From contig JADJUS010000004.1 of assembly GCA_016716905.1 (NCBI GenBank), positions 1,860,001 through 1,924,000 of the forward strand: a stretch of 64,000 nt of DNA, written 5' to 3'. Positions 9,515-18,140 of this stretch are shown here, piece by piece. Numbering within the stretch: the stretch's first letter is position 1; every line of letters starts with the position of its first letter. The notes beneath the pieces are model-generated. The model searched no databases and was not told where the DNA came from. It saw only the letters and a list, made by a program, of their open reading frames with translations. A program made the position numbers and the translations under genes. Source of the stretch: Acidobacteriota bacterium. Its GTDB lineage: Bacteria; Acidobacteriota; Vicinamibacteria; Vicinamibacterales; SCN-69-37.

Positions 9515-11118
9515 CGAACGCCTCCCCCGTCGTCGATTCTTCGGAGGAGGCGGTAAAGCTCGATCACAGCCCAAACGCGTTTGAACACAGAAAGATCTTG
9601 ATAGCTAACAATCTTTACCAAGTCCCACACGGTTCCCAGCTGGTACGACAGAGTGAGACTTGGGGCCTCAGCAGGATCACTTTCCGTCAGGAACAGCTGG
9701 TACACTTGATCGCAACACGACGCGGCCGGACAGAGCTGACCGTCTCTCCTGTTCACACCGACTTCCGCGACTCTATCAGCCAACCACAATTGCACGGCGC
9801 CAGGCAGATACTCGCGACGAGAACTGTAGTCCACCGTCCTTAACCGCAGCATTAGAGACAATCTCGACAAGTCATATCCGACTGGCCAAGGTCGCAGGCG
9901 GGCGAGGTCAATTAGCACCACGCGCCCATCCTTCCTGAGCATGACATTTCTAGGATTCATATCGCCATGTTGAACCGCAGTTCGAACGGTTGTACGCAAC
10001 ATCTCCCAGTCAGCCCAATTGACAATATGCGTGAGTAAGGCGGACACAACTTCATCGGGGCCCTCCACTACTCCATCCATCATCCCTTCTTCGCGCATGG
10101 CCTCCCAAAGCGTTTGAAGAAACGCAGCTGAGGTCTCGAAGCGGCTGATGTCTAGTGCTGTCAGTCTGAAATGGTCCCCTGCTGCCGACAGACCGCAGGC
10201 AGCTAAGTCAGCCCCTCGTACTTGCGTGCACAATTCCGCCACTGGCCGGACGAGCGCAGCCGGATCCGCGCTCGTCAACACCGCGTCAAGTAGAGACGTT
10301 CCATCAACGTGAGCCTGCCGATAATAGACTCCACTCTCGCGCAAATGAACCTTCTCTGGATTCAGGCTCCCCAATATTCCGTTGAGATGCCCCAACTCCT
10401 TTAGATAGCGATTCGGTGCCTCGATCTCGTCCTGAATGGTTGCGTCCGCCTTCGCCAATTTCACGATCACGGATTTTCTGGTTCCCTCGCCGCTTGAGAG
10501 CAGCAACATAAAGGCGCCGGAATACCCGCTACTGAGCGCCCGAACGGTGATGTCTTCCCATCCACTCGCTTCGTTCGCAATGATCTCCGTGAGTTCATCC
10601 TCGCCAAACGCTGCGAAAAACAATCTCATTCCAAGCGAATCGACGACGCGCACGCCACCCTTTGGGAAGAGTCGCTGGGAACGTTGCCCAATCGCCCTTG
10701 CTATCGTTCGCCTTACGTACTCAATCCGTTGCTCGCGTCGAAGTGGATCGATCTCAGCCTTATCAATCATCCCGTTGAACGTCGCTCGATAGTCCGGCAC
10801 TAGCTTGGCCCTCGACCCCCACCGCGTATAAGCCACAATCGTCCACGCTGGCTTCATTATTCGCAAACGGCTACCCTTCTCAACACCGCGGAGCACGTCG
10901 TGATAATCGGCCTCCTGCAAGGCCAAGTCCATGCAGACAAGTACATCGTCGTCCTGAATCTTCGAGACAAAAGCTGGCACCTCTGACCAGTCAGAAAACA
11001 CTGAGTGTTCGCCCTGATCAGGAAGAATCGTCGAACCGGGGAACGCTTCACGAATCAAATCGACCAGCAAGAGATAGTCGTCCTGTTTATCTTCGATAAT
11101 AACTATCGTCATTGGCAT
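9511..11118 (-). CDS. receiver domain fused to aminoglycoside-kinase-like domain
   Basis: A 535-residue two-domain protein. Residues 1-125 are a response-regulator receiver with the full active-site set: acidic pair E9/D10, phospho-acceptor D64 (CMD), switch T98 (VAYT) and K120 (IDK). From about 190 on, a choline/aminoglycoside-kinase-like fold follows: glycine-rich SGYSGAF (198-204), Lys220 in VIVK, catalytic HGDMNPRN (384-391) and metal-binding LIDLA (402-406). No DNA-binding output domain is present, so phosphorylation would control a kinase rather than transcription. It lies 9 bases after the stop of the tail frame of the giant GHKL gene and overlaps the membrane protein downstream (GTGA). 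The kinase-like part may belong to a TCAD-type domain named in the conflict-system literature; substrate unknown. Confidence 0.85.
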   Translation of the reverse strand: MPMTIVIIEDKQDDYLLLVDLIREAFPGSTILPDQGEHSVFSDWSEVPAFVSKIQDDDVLVCMDLALQEADYHDVLRGVEKGSRLRIMKPAWTIVAYTRWGSRAKLVPDYRATFNGMIDKAEIDPLRREQRIEYVRRTIARAIGQRSQRLFPKGGVRVVDSLGMRLFFAAFGEDELTEIIANEASGWEDITVRALSSGYSGAFMLLLSSGEGTRKSVIVKLAKADATIQDEIEAPNRYLKELGHLNGILGSLNPEKVHLRESGVYYRQAHVDGTSLLDAVLTSADPAALVRPVAELCTQVRGADLAACGLSAAGDHFRLTALDISRFETSAAFLQTLWEAMREEGMMDGVVEGPDEVVSALLTHIVNWADWEMLRTTVRTAVQHGDMNPRNVMLRKDGRVVLIDLARLRPWPVGYDLSRLSLMLRLRTVDYSSRREYLPGAVQLWLADRVAEVGVNRRDGQLCPAASCCDQVYQLFLTESDPAEAPSLTLSYQLGTVWDLVKIVSYQDLSVFKRVWAVIELYRLLRRIDDGGGVR

Positions 11119-11127
11119 ACGCGATTC

Positions 11128-11388
11128 TCAATCCAGCTCAAGCGGCCACACGTTATCAAACTCTACTGACGCGGAATATGTCATCCCAACATCTACCGCC
11201 GCATCATGGCGGAAACGAATGTTGAACTGGTCGCACAGACGCTTTGCCAATTCCTGGCTTCTGCCAGTTCCTGCCGCCTTCCTGGGTCCTGCCGTGTCGC
11301 TGAACTTAAGCTTCAGCGACGGGTTGGCGCCTATGCTTCCTAAAGCGAATTCCACTTTCAAGCTGTTTTTTTTGCCATGCCGACGCAT
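11128..11388 (-). CDS. C-terminal tail of the giant GHKL-PRTase protein in shifted frame, or a small separate gene
   Basis: An 86-codon frame overlapping the 3' end of the giant gene by 83 bases. From about residue 8 onward it reads as a normal folded protein (alternating strands such as LKVEFALG, LKLKFSD, then the helix SQELAKRLCDQF and a terminal YSASVEFD), whereas the giant gene's own last 19 residues after the A run look like a random read-out rich in Arg and Gln. Neither ATG 11388 nor GTG 11355 has a convincing ribosome binding site. If the A8 run at 11366-11373 were A7, the two frames would join into one 1512-codon gene ending 9 bases before the receiver-kinase start. I favour a tail reached by slippage or hidden by an indel. 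Confidence 0.55.
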   Translation of the reverse strand: MRRHGKKNSLKVEFALGSIGANPSLKLKFSDTAGPRKAAGTGRSQELAKRLCDQFNIRFRHDAAVDVGMTYSASVEFDNVWPLELD

Positions 11389-14300
11389 GTCCCGCGACCA
11401 AAAGGTCGCAGAGCCTACTCACCACATCTCTCGGGAACGGCGCGACAACGAGCAAATGTTTGGTGCCTGGTTCACCGCGATCCCAGCTGACCTCGACGTC
11501 TTCACCCTCTGCCGCTATCCGAGTAACGATCTCGAACGGCAGTGAAAAAAACCTCGGCAACATGACCTCAAGACTCAACTGTTCCTGCGACCTGAATTCA
11601 CGGGAAAGAACAACCTCCGTGGAGCGCACCAACGTCCGCCCCCGGAACGCTGACCACAGCTGCCCAAGACTCTCTGCCCCTGCTTGTCCTACAGCAGCAG
11701 CAGTAAGCGTTGACAATGCACTCTCGAGTCGGCCGAGGTCAGTTTTGAGCGAAAACAACAATGTCGAGAGCGCTTCTATATGCTGCGGGGACTTCCGCCT
11801 AGCCCAGTAGATCAGCCCCTCCACACCAGGTACCACCTCAGTGTAGGCAATGCGCATGGCGTCATTCAGTATCTGCCTTACCTCATCTCCGCGCCGTGCG
11901 TCTCTCAAGGACGCGCGAGACTCTTGCCACGTTGTCACCCTGTTGAACGCTGCCAATCCTCGTCCGTGATACGACATGTGGGCGATGACAGTTAGAAGAT
12001 ACTTACGAGCATCGTGGTCATTTGTAATGCTGGGCAGTACCAGCGAACGACTGAAGCTCCTGAGACTGGTGGCAAAATAATGCAAATTTGTCCCCGCAAC
12101 CGCGTCGACCTCGCGTGCTTGCGCGGCTACCACAGCGGGCTCACACGCGGTCCAGAGATCGGGCTCATTATTTAGCGCAAGGAGCAGGCTGATAGCCGTG
12201 ACGGTAAGTACGCGACTAGAAGCTATCGAAGGCAGGACTGAAGGAAGGGCCTTGATCAGGCGGCGCTGAACAGCGAGAACGAATAGAGCGTCACTTCGTA
12301 CCGACTCGTCCTCAACCTTCGACAACACGCGAGCCGCAAGTTCGGCTACGTCTCGCTGGACCTCGCTTCTAATTAACGGCGATGTCAGCAGCTCCGGCTC
12401 GGTCGCAAAGAGTACCACCAGCGACTGGTCTTCGGCCTTGCACCGGTGCAGAAGCGAATCCAGAAGCACCCCGATCACGCCAGCAGTGTGGTTTTGCAAG
12501 GCCAGCAAGTGTCTGATGGCGATTGCGTCTGCGGACAAAGGAGCCTGGCTTGAGGGCCCAACCGCGAATGGATGCTGCAGCCCGCCGGTATGCGACTCGC
12601 CGAGAATCAGCCGTTTCCGCAGTCTCTCGCCGAACGCACGGAGCTCGTCGTCGAGCTGGGACACCACTCGCACGACTCTCGTCACGTGTCTGTAGTAGCC
12701 CGTCCTGTCAAAGGCGTCAGATGACGGAACGGGGAGACGGAACAGCGGCACGAACGAGAATTGGACAAGAGCCGCACCGGAAGACACTTGGGAACACAAC
12801 TCTGAAAAGAACAACTCCTCAGTTGGCTCGAAGCGACTCACCAGAGGCACCACAATGACTTGACTCGGGCCGGGCGTTTTCCGCTGCCAGAGAGTGCGAA
12901 GCAAAAAGCGTCTCATCGACTCACCGGTTACAGTCGCATCGTCGAGATAGACGATGGTGCTGTGCTCCCACGTTACGCCCGCAGAACCGAAAAGACGGGA
13001 CGGACGGACCTCGACCAGTCCTTCCAAATGGTCCAATCCTTGAACGCCTTCTTCATAGTCAAGACTCTGGTCCTGTGGCAACAGAAGGTGGAATATGCGT
13101 CCTATTGGAACGGAGTCCTGATCGTACGCCAAGCTTGCCACGGACTGAATTAGCCCCGTTGCGGCGGCAGTGACACGAGTGACAAATACTATGTCTCGGA
13201 TCGTCGTTCCTTGCGTGACTAGCTGTGCGGCGATCTCAGCCCAACACCAAGCCGCCACTTTCGGAGTGTGTTCTCGAACAAGCGAAGCGGTGTCCAAGCT
13301 TAGGGCGTGAACTCGCTGTCCCAAATGATGAAGCCCATGTCGAAACAGCACCGGATGAGATCGAACGAACCGCTCCCGATCCGCGTTTACTCCAATGCTA
13401 AAACTCTGGGTCCACTTGTGGTCTACCGGTACGTTCGTTGCGGGATCAAGCGTCACAATTTTCGCATTACTTGAAGCAATATCCGTAGTGACCTCGCCGG
13501 GATCGAACGGCACAGAGACTAAGGCCCTTACGGCATGGCTCAGGCGACGCGGACCATGTTGGAGCTCCACAACTCCTATCGCCGCGAGGCAATTCTCGCC
13601 TCTGGTCATTGCGAGTGCGTCCAATCGTCTCCCGCCGCTGACTATATCGCTGAAGAGCACATGTGGCCTTTTCAGAGAATCGAGCGAGTCGTCTGAGAGT
13701 AGGCGAATCTCGAACGTCCGCTCCTGCTCCTGCAGCAGAACATGGGCGATGAAATACGCGGCCCGGGAAACGGCGACTATCTGAGGTTCTGGGCCTTTGG
13801 GTCGGTGGCGATCTAACTCTTGAACAAGAAGACGTCCCAAGGACGCGCACAAGAGCTCGTTGGAATGAAGGAGCCGAAGGACCGTAGCAAAGTTCCGGAC
13901 CAATCTTCCATGCTCAGTTCGGACGAGCGTGTTCTTGCGATGAAACACCCACTGGTCCCTATTTGAAGACTGCCATTGATCGAACGCTAGGCGGATCGTG
14001 CGCGCGAATACATCGTCGGGCACGAACGAGCCGAATGGAACTAACCGCAAGACGCCATCGGCAATTTTTAGATATGGGCCGTACGTAGAGCGTAGGTCAC
14101 GGGCATAGTCGGCTGTCCGATCAGCGCCGATCGGGCCAAACCCCGTGCGCTCGAGTTGTTCAAGGAGGGGTCGGGCGTGCTCTGGCACGGTGCCCGCGAA
14201 TCTCCACGAAACCGTCTGGGAAACGGACTCAAGGATTCCAACGAGGCGCGGCATCCCCTCCTCCTCGTTTCCGGTAAGTCTAATCGCCTTCAGTTCGTCG

Positions 14301-15667
14301 TTGGCATCTACTGGAAGCCGTGCTCCTAGGACCACGGGAATTACATTCGGCGGAAGTCTCATAATTACGCTTCGCAGGGCCGCGCCTGTATCGAACGTTA
14401 CGAACGGAGCGGCCACTGCCGCAACCTTTGGCAGGGGTTCAGGGCGGACTTCGGCCAATCGCATCGATGACAGCACCGAGTGGAATCGGAGGGGTGGATG
14501 TTGGGTCGTCCCTGAAGTGTTACTTCGAGCGCCCTTCAATGGCCGCGCTGCAGGTACGATCGGAATCCGCAAGACGACACACGTTCCTGGGAACTCACGG
14601 GCCCCTCGTAGTGGTGCGGTGAGGGCTAGTGCGCGGCCCCTTTGGAACATGTATCCCGTGCGGGCCTGTCCGGACCTGGCGATCAGGCCTCCATCAAGAC
14701 CCGCAGTGGCATTCAGCGCTCGGTGCAGCCCTCGCCAGTTAAGCTTCGCAATTTCGTCGGGGTGGTCCTCGGGCGCTTTGCGGGTCGAATTGTGCTCAAA
14801 CGCCCACAATGCGATGTCATGGTGAATTCTCGCGCGGAGGGCTTCGGAGGCTGAGCTGCCGAGTGCTATGGGCTTGATATCCGCAAATCGCCCAGCGCTT
14901 GCGCGGGCGTATGAGCGCCAGAGTGTCGATGCGATGTTGTACCCACAGTCTGCGATGGCGAGCTCGAGCACCATTGCGCTCTCAATGTTCCGTAGCTCAT
15001 TCATCCATTGAAGTTCCTCGGAAGTAATGTAAGCGTCCTTCGGAAATATGCGACGCGCAGGAACCGGCGTCATCGTCAGAGCGCCAAAAGCGTACTTAGG
15101 CCTGCCGTCGCGATAAGCATGCTGCAGAATATTGAGGAGTGCCTCGGTAGCGACGCGTTGTGCGGCGGATGACACCTCTCGGGTGTTCTGCTGCCCACGA
15201 GTGTGGAGCACTCGAAAGACTTGCTCCCCGACAAGACGGCCTATCCGTTCTGTGACTCCTGGGCCGTCAACCTCCAATCGCCACAACGCACCAGACGCAC
15301 CGTCCCGGTGCTCAACAGTGGCCAACGTCGGCGCGGCCCATGAATCAGTCTCAACCTGGTCTAACCTAAGTCCATCGACGATTTGATCTGCAAGCTTGCT
15401 GTCTCTCTGAATAGAGACCTCGAACGGAGCGACTTGCCTGAAGGCGCCAGCAAATGCTGCAAGAGACACCGCTCCCTCAGCGCTGGCGAAATCAAGCTCG
15501 GTAAGGACTACGCGAGGTATCCTCCTAGCCGGGACAATCTCCCAAGCCAAATGGTGCGCGTCCCCAGTCCCCGCCGCTGCCGGTCTAAAGAGCTGTCTCG
15601 GCAGAATCTGCTCGAACGACTGAAGTGTCAGACCGCCCCTGTGGAAATAGCTCTCGCTGGTCGGCAT
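11306..15667 (-). CDS. giant GHKL ATPase with two phosphoribosyltransferase-like domains
   Basis: A 1453-residue protein of unknown function. The N-terminal third contains a GHKL ATPase module: N box E175-ALLN179-ILQHAY, G1-like IADCGYNI (238-245), a Gly-rich G2-like segment around 309-333 and the closing strand FPGTCVVLRIPI (359-370). Two phosphoribosyltransferase-like units follow, each with a hydrophobic strand leading into a PRPP-loop-like motif: HVLFSDIVSGG (669-679) and IVYLDDATVTGE (905-916). The rest, about 950-1430, is mostly helical and unrecognised. The true C-terminus is probably in the shifted frame beyond the A8 run. It is first in a minus-strand operon with the receiver-kinase and the membrane protein. 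A TAACAT hexamer 10 bases before ATG suggests a near-leaderless promoter. Predicted sensor or switch; inference only. Confidence 0.75.
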   Translation of the reverse strand: MPTSESYFHRGGLTLQSFEQILPRQLFRPAAAGTGDAHHLAWEIVPARRIPRVVLTELDFASAEGAVSLAAFAGAFRQVAPFEVSIQRDSKLADQIVDGLRLDQVETDSWAAPTLATVEHRDGASGALWRLEVDGPGVTERIGRLVGEQVFRVLHTRGQQNTREVSSAAQRVATEALLNILQHAYRDGRPKYAFGALTMTPVPARRIFPKDAYITSEELQWMNELRNIESAMVLELAIADCGYNIASTLWRSYARASAGRFADIKPIALGSSASEALRARIHHDIALWAFEHNSTRKAPEDHPDEIAKLNWRGLHRALNATAGLDGGLIARSGQARTGYMFQRGRALALTAPLRGAREFPGTCVVLRIPIVPAARPLKGARSNTSGTTQHPPLRFHSVLSSMRLAEVRPEPLPKVAAVAAPFVTFDTGAALRSVIMRLPPNVIPVVLGARLPVDANDELKAIRLTGNEEEGMPRLVGILESVSQTVSWRFAGTVPEHARPLLEQLERTGFGPIGADRTADYARDLRSTYGPYLKIADGVLRLVPFGSFVPDDVFARTIRLAFDQWQSSNRDQWVFHRKNTLVRTEHGRLVRNFATVLRLLHSNELLCASLGRLLVQELDRHRPKGPEPQIVAVSRAAYFIAHVLLQEQERTFEIRLLSDDSLDSLKRPHVLFSDIVSGGRRLDALAMTRGENCLAAIGVVELQHGPRRLSHAVRALVSVPFDPGEVTTDIASSNAKIVTLDPATNVPVDHKWTQSFSIGVNADRERFVRSHPVLFRHGLHHLGQRVHALSLDTASLVREHTPKVAAWCWAEIAAQLVTQGTTIRDIVFVTRVTAAATGLIQSVASLAYDQDSVPIGRIFHLLLPQDQSLDYEEGVQGLDHLEGLVEVRPSRLFGSAGVTWEHSTIVYLDDATVTGESMRRFLLRTLWQRKTPGPSQVIVVPLVSRFEPTEELFFSELCSQVSSGAALVQFSFVPLFRLPVPSSDAFDRTGYYRHVTRVVRVVSQLDDELRAFGERLRKRLILGESHTGGLQHPFAVGPSSQAPLSADAIAIRHLLALQNHTAGVIGVLLDSLLHRCKAEDQSLVVLFATEPELLTSPLIRSEVQRDVAELAARVLSKVEDESVRSDALFVLAVQRRLIKALPSVLPSIASSRVLTVTAISLLLALNNEPDLWTACEPAVVAAQAREVDAVAGTNLHYFATSLRSFSRSLVLPSITNDHDARKYLLTVIAHMSYHGRGLAAFNRVTTWQESRASLRDARRGDEVRQILNDAMRIAYTEVVPGVEGLIYWARRKSPQHIEALSTLLFSLKTDLGRLESALSTLTAAAVGQAGAESLGQLWSAFRGRTLVRSTEVVLSREFRSQEQLSLEVMLPRFFSLPFEIVTRIAAEGEDVEVSWDRGEPGTKHLLVVAPFPRDVVSRLCDLLVAGHASAWQKKQLESGIRFRKHRRQPVAEA
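11366..11373 (-). other. A8 homopolymer, candidate slippage or frameshift site
   Basis: Eight consecutive A on the coding (minus) strand. Upstream the giant gene reads TGG CAA AAA AAA CAG; the tail frame reads AAA AAA AAC AGC. Loss of a single A, by polymerase slippage or as a sequence error, fuses the frames. Runs of this length are known substrates of transcriptional slippage in bacteria. Confidence 0.5.
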
Positions 15668-15677
15668 CGCGGGTCGG

Positions 15678-16787
15678 ATGTTACATGATCGTCTCTTGCA
15701 GGGCCTAACTCATGAGCCAACTTGGCCGACCACGACCGCCACGGTCCTCGAGCGGGCGATTTTCCGCGAAGGCATCAAGATGGTCGGGCCGGGCGCGAAC
15801 CCGGTCATCCTCATCCACGAAAAGAAGATCTCGTCGATGAAGGACCTCCTGCCCCTGCTCGAGCAGGTGGCGCGTGGTGGCCGTCCGCTCATCATCATCG
15901 CGGAAGACGTGGATGGCGAAGCGCTGGCGACCCTCGTGGTCAACAAGCTGCGTGGCACGCTGCAGGTCGCGGCCGTCAAGGCCCCGGGCTTCGGTGATCG
16001 CCGCAAGGCGATGCTCGAAGACATCGCGATTCTGACGGGTGGCCGCGCCATCACGGAAGACCTCGGCATCAAGCTCGAGAACATCAAGATCGAAGACCTC
16101 GGCAAGGCGAAGAAGGTCACGATTGACAAGGACAACACGACCATCGTTGAGGGCTCGGGCACGCAGGGCGCCATCGAAGGCCGCGTGAAACAGCTCCGCA
16201 CGCAGGTCGAAGAGACCACGTCGGATTACGACCGCGAGAAGCTCCAGGAGCGCCTGGCGAAGCTCGTCGGCGGCGTGGCCGTCATCAAGGTTGGTGCCGC
16301 CACCGAAACCGAGATGAAGGAAAAGAAGGCGCGCGTCGAAGACGCGATGCATGCGACGAAGGCAGCCGTGGAAGAAGGCATTGTCCCCGGCGGCGGCGTT
16401 GCGCTGCTGAAGTGCGCCAAGGTGCTGGACGGTCTGAAGCTCGAGGGTGATCAGAAGGTGGGCGCGGACATCGTGCGTCGCGCCATCGAAGCCCCGATGC
16501 GCTGGATCGCGACCAACGCGGGCGTCGAAGGCTCGATCATCGTGCAGAAGGTCAAGGAAGGTAAGAGCGACAACTTCGGCTACAACGCGGCGACCGACGT
16601 CTACGAAGACATGGTCAAGGCCGGCGTCATCGACCCCACGAAGGTCGTGCGCTCCGCGCTGCAGAACGCGTCCTCGATCGCTTCCCTGCTGCTCACGACC
16701 GAAGCCATGGTCTCGGAGATTCCTGAAGACAAGAAGGAAGCTCCGGCCGGCGGCGGCCCCGGCGGCGGCATGGGCGGGATGTACTAA
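15678..16787 (+). pseudogene. groEL: damaged groEL: 5' truncated and internally deleted
   Basis: Homology to the chaperonin GroEL starts abruptly at about 15727 with TTTATVLE (E. coli residues 89 on), without the preceding Asp87 that is essential for ATP hydrolysis, then runs only to GANP before jumping at about 15799-15803 to VILIHEKKISS, equivalent to residue ~220. Roughly 105 residues, covering the lower equatorial/intermediate part and the start of the apical domain, are therefore missing. From there to the Gly/Met tail (GGMGGMY) the sequence is perfectly normal, without further damage. The ATG at 15678 belongs to sequence of the neighbouring island and would make a short unrelated leader, so the reading frame is open but the product cannot be a working chaperonin. 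The sharp edge marks one border of the defence island, or an assembly joint. Confidence 0.9.
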
Positions 16788-16788
16788 G

Positions 16789-16820
16789 TCCCGCGTCCAG
16801 GGTCCTGAGTCGAGGGTCCT
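16789..16820. repeat. degenerate GGTCC-rich intergenic repeat
   Basis: Just after the groEL stop: units related to AGGGTCCT recur (CAGGGTCCTGAG, GAGGGTCCTAAA). Similar blocks lie at 27015-27050 and 63190-63220 and, briefly, at 31522. Noncoding, apparently a dispersed simple repeat of this genome. Confidence 0.5.
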
Positions 16821-16864
16821 AAACGCAGGGCGTGACTTTAGCCGCGCCCATTGCAAGTACGTAG

Positions 16865-16937
16865 CTCGGCCTGTTCCTCAAGGCCGAGGAACACACAACG
16901 GGCCCGGTGGCATCAGCCGCCGGGCCCGTTTCTTTTT
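16865..16937 (+). terminator. tandem hairpins with T tract, groEL terminator
   Basis: A first perfect hairpin CTCGGCCT (16865-16872) / AGGCCGAG (16881-16888) is followed by a strong one, AACGGGCCCGG (16897-16907) with CCGGGCCCGTT (16920-16930), running into TTTCTTTTT. This is a classical intrinsic terminator for plus-strand transcription through the groEL remnant. Confidence 0.85.
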
Positions 16938-16984
16938 GTCGCGTTATCGCGGCGGAAGCGCCATTCGCCGCGATCCGGCACGCG

Positions 16985-18073
16985 TCACTTCGGTGGCCAC
17001 GGCTGAGACGGCAGCGGCTGAAAGCTCTGCTGCGCCACCGTTGCCAAGCGTTGGCGCAGCTCTCGATCGCGATCCGCGCTCGCGGGATGCGTGGAGAGGA
17101 ACGCCGGCACCTGCCCTTCTGATTTCTGGCCCAGCGTGGCGAAGAACGCCGGCATGCCTGCTGGGTCTATCCCGGCGGCAACGAGCGCATCAAATCCGTG
17201 TTCGTCGGCTTCGCGCTCGTCGTCGCGCGAAAACTGAAGGCTGGTCAATTCGAGCGCTGCCTGCCCCGCCACAGTGCCGCCAAGGTCTCCCATCACGAAC
17301 GCCCACAGTCCCCGAAGGCCCATGTCCTTGATCACGCCTCGCAATGAGTGGCGGAGTTCCACGTGTTGCACTTCGTGCGCCAGCACGCCCGCCAGTTCTT
17401 CCGCACGCGAAGTCGCAGCGATGAGTCCGGTGTGAATAACGATGACACCACCGGGCAGGGCGAATGCATTCATCGAGTCGTCCTGTGCGATGTGCACCTC
17501 GTACGTGAATCTGGAGTCTCGTGTGAGTCTGGCAACAATCGATCGCGCCGCCTCGTACGCCGGCCCTTCGTCTTTGAAGATCAGACCACCACGCATCCCG
17601 TCGAACGCCGCCCGGCCCAGCGAGATTTCCTGCTGAACGGCAACCCGTCCGGCCACCCATCCGGCGATCCTGCTCGCGCTCATCACGAACAGAGCCAGCA
17701 GCAGAATTGGCAGCAGCAAAAATAGCGCGAGCACCGTGCGGCCGACAGTGCCCAGGACTCGCGCCTTGCGCTGACCTTCCTTGAGCGTCGCCGCCTGTGG
17801 TGTTCCTGCCAGCGCAGACGACGTGAGCAGCCGGCGAGCGGCCACCGGATCCAGGACGTGTGCAGCCCACGCGCCGTCGACGTCGTTCCAGGCGACCTCA
17901 ACACCGGGCTTCTCAAAACCCACTTCGCGCAGCGTGATCTGGCTGAGCGGAGCCCTCTGGTGCCGTTCGCCGGCAAGAATCTCCGCGCCCGTGACCGAAA
18001 TCGCCAGTGTGCCGCGCATCCCGGCGGGTGGAAGACCCGGACCGAAAATCAGCGCCTGAACGTTCTCTCCCAT
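16985..18073 (-). CDS. M48 family membrane-associated metallopeptidase
   Basis: Zinc metallopeptidase of the M48 (HtpX/Ste24/BepA-like) family. The zinc site is HEVQH (233-237), with the third ligand in DEREADEHGFDAL downstream. Residues 1-100 form an extra N-terminal domain without a signal peptide, then a single membrane helix at about 112-132 anchors the catalytic domain, presumably in the periplasm or at the membrane. Length 362 residues. The ATG is preceded by AGGAG in CGGCAGGAGATC, a good ribosome binding site. It is transcribed away from the DUF305 gene from a shared promoter region. Probably involved in envelope protein quality control; the substrate cannot be told. Confidence 0.88.
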   Translation of the reverse strand: MGENVQALIFGPGLPPAGMRGTLAISVTGAEILAGERHQRAPLSQITLREVGFEKPGVEVAWNDVDGAWAAHVLDPVAARRLLTSSALAGTPQAATLKEGQRKARVLGTVGRTVLALFLLLPILLLALFVMSASRIAGWVAGRVAVQQEISLGRAAFDGMRGGLIFKDEGPAYEAARSIVARLTRDSRFTYEVHIAQDDSMNAFALPGGVIVIHTGLIAATSRAEELAGVLAHEVQHVELRHSLRGVIKDMGLRGLWAFVMGDLGGTVAGQAALELTSLQFSRDDEREADEHGFDALVAAGIDPAGMPAFFATLGQKSEGQVPAFLSTHPASADRDRELRQRLATVAQQSFQPLPSQPWPPK

Positions 18074-18091
18074 GATCTCCTGCCGTTGAGA

Positions 18092-18098
18092 GTATTAT
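18092..18098. promoter_or_regulatory. shared -10 element of divergent promoters
   Basis: GTATTAT reads as TATTAT on the plus strand (42 bases before the DUF305 start) and as TAATAC/ATAATA on the minus strand (18 bases before the M48 start). The same few bases can serve both directions. No clear -35 is visible. Confidence 0.4.
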
Positions 18099-18140
18099 CT
18101 GGCGGTGCTGGGAGACGTGCCAGCCGTTGAGTGAATCAGG

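Noticed and set aside
11248..11300. Resemblance of GCCAATTCCTG...CGTGTCGCTG at 31-62 to 11248-11302 as an attachment-site pair of the island
   Set aside because: The match is short, gapped and imperfect, with no integrase or tRNA nearby.
15705..16856. Long minus-strand ORF of 383 codons over groEL, and plus-strand 16447-17331
   Set aside because: Both are shadows: Arg/Ala/His-rich read-outs of the high-GC groEL remnant and terminator region.
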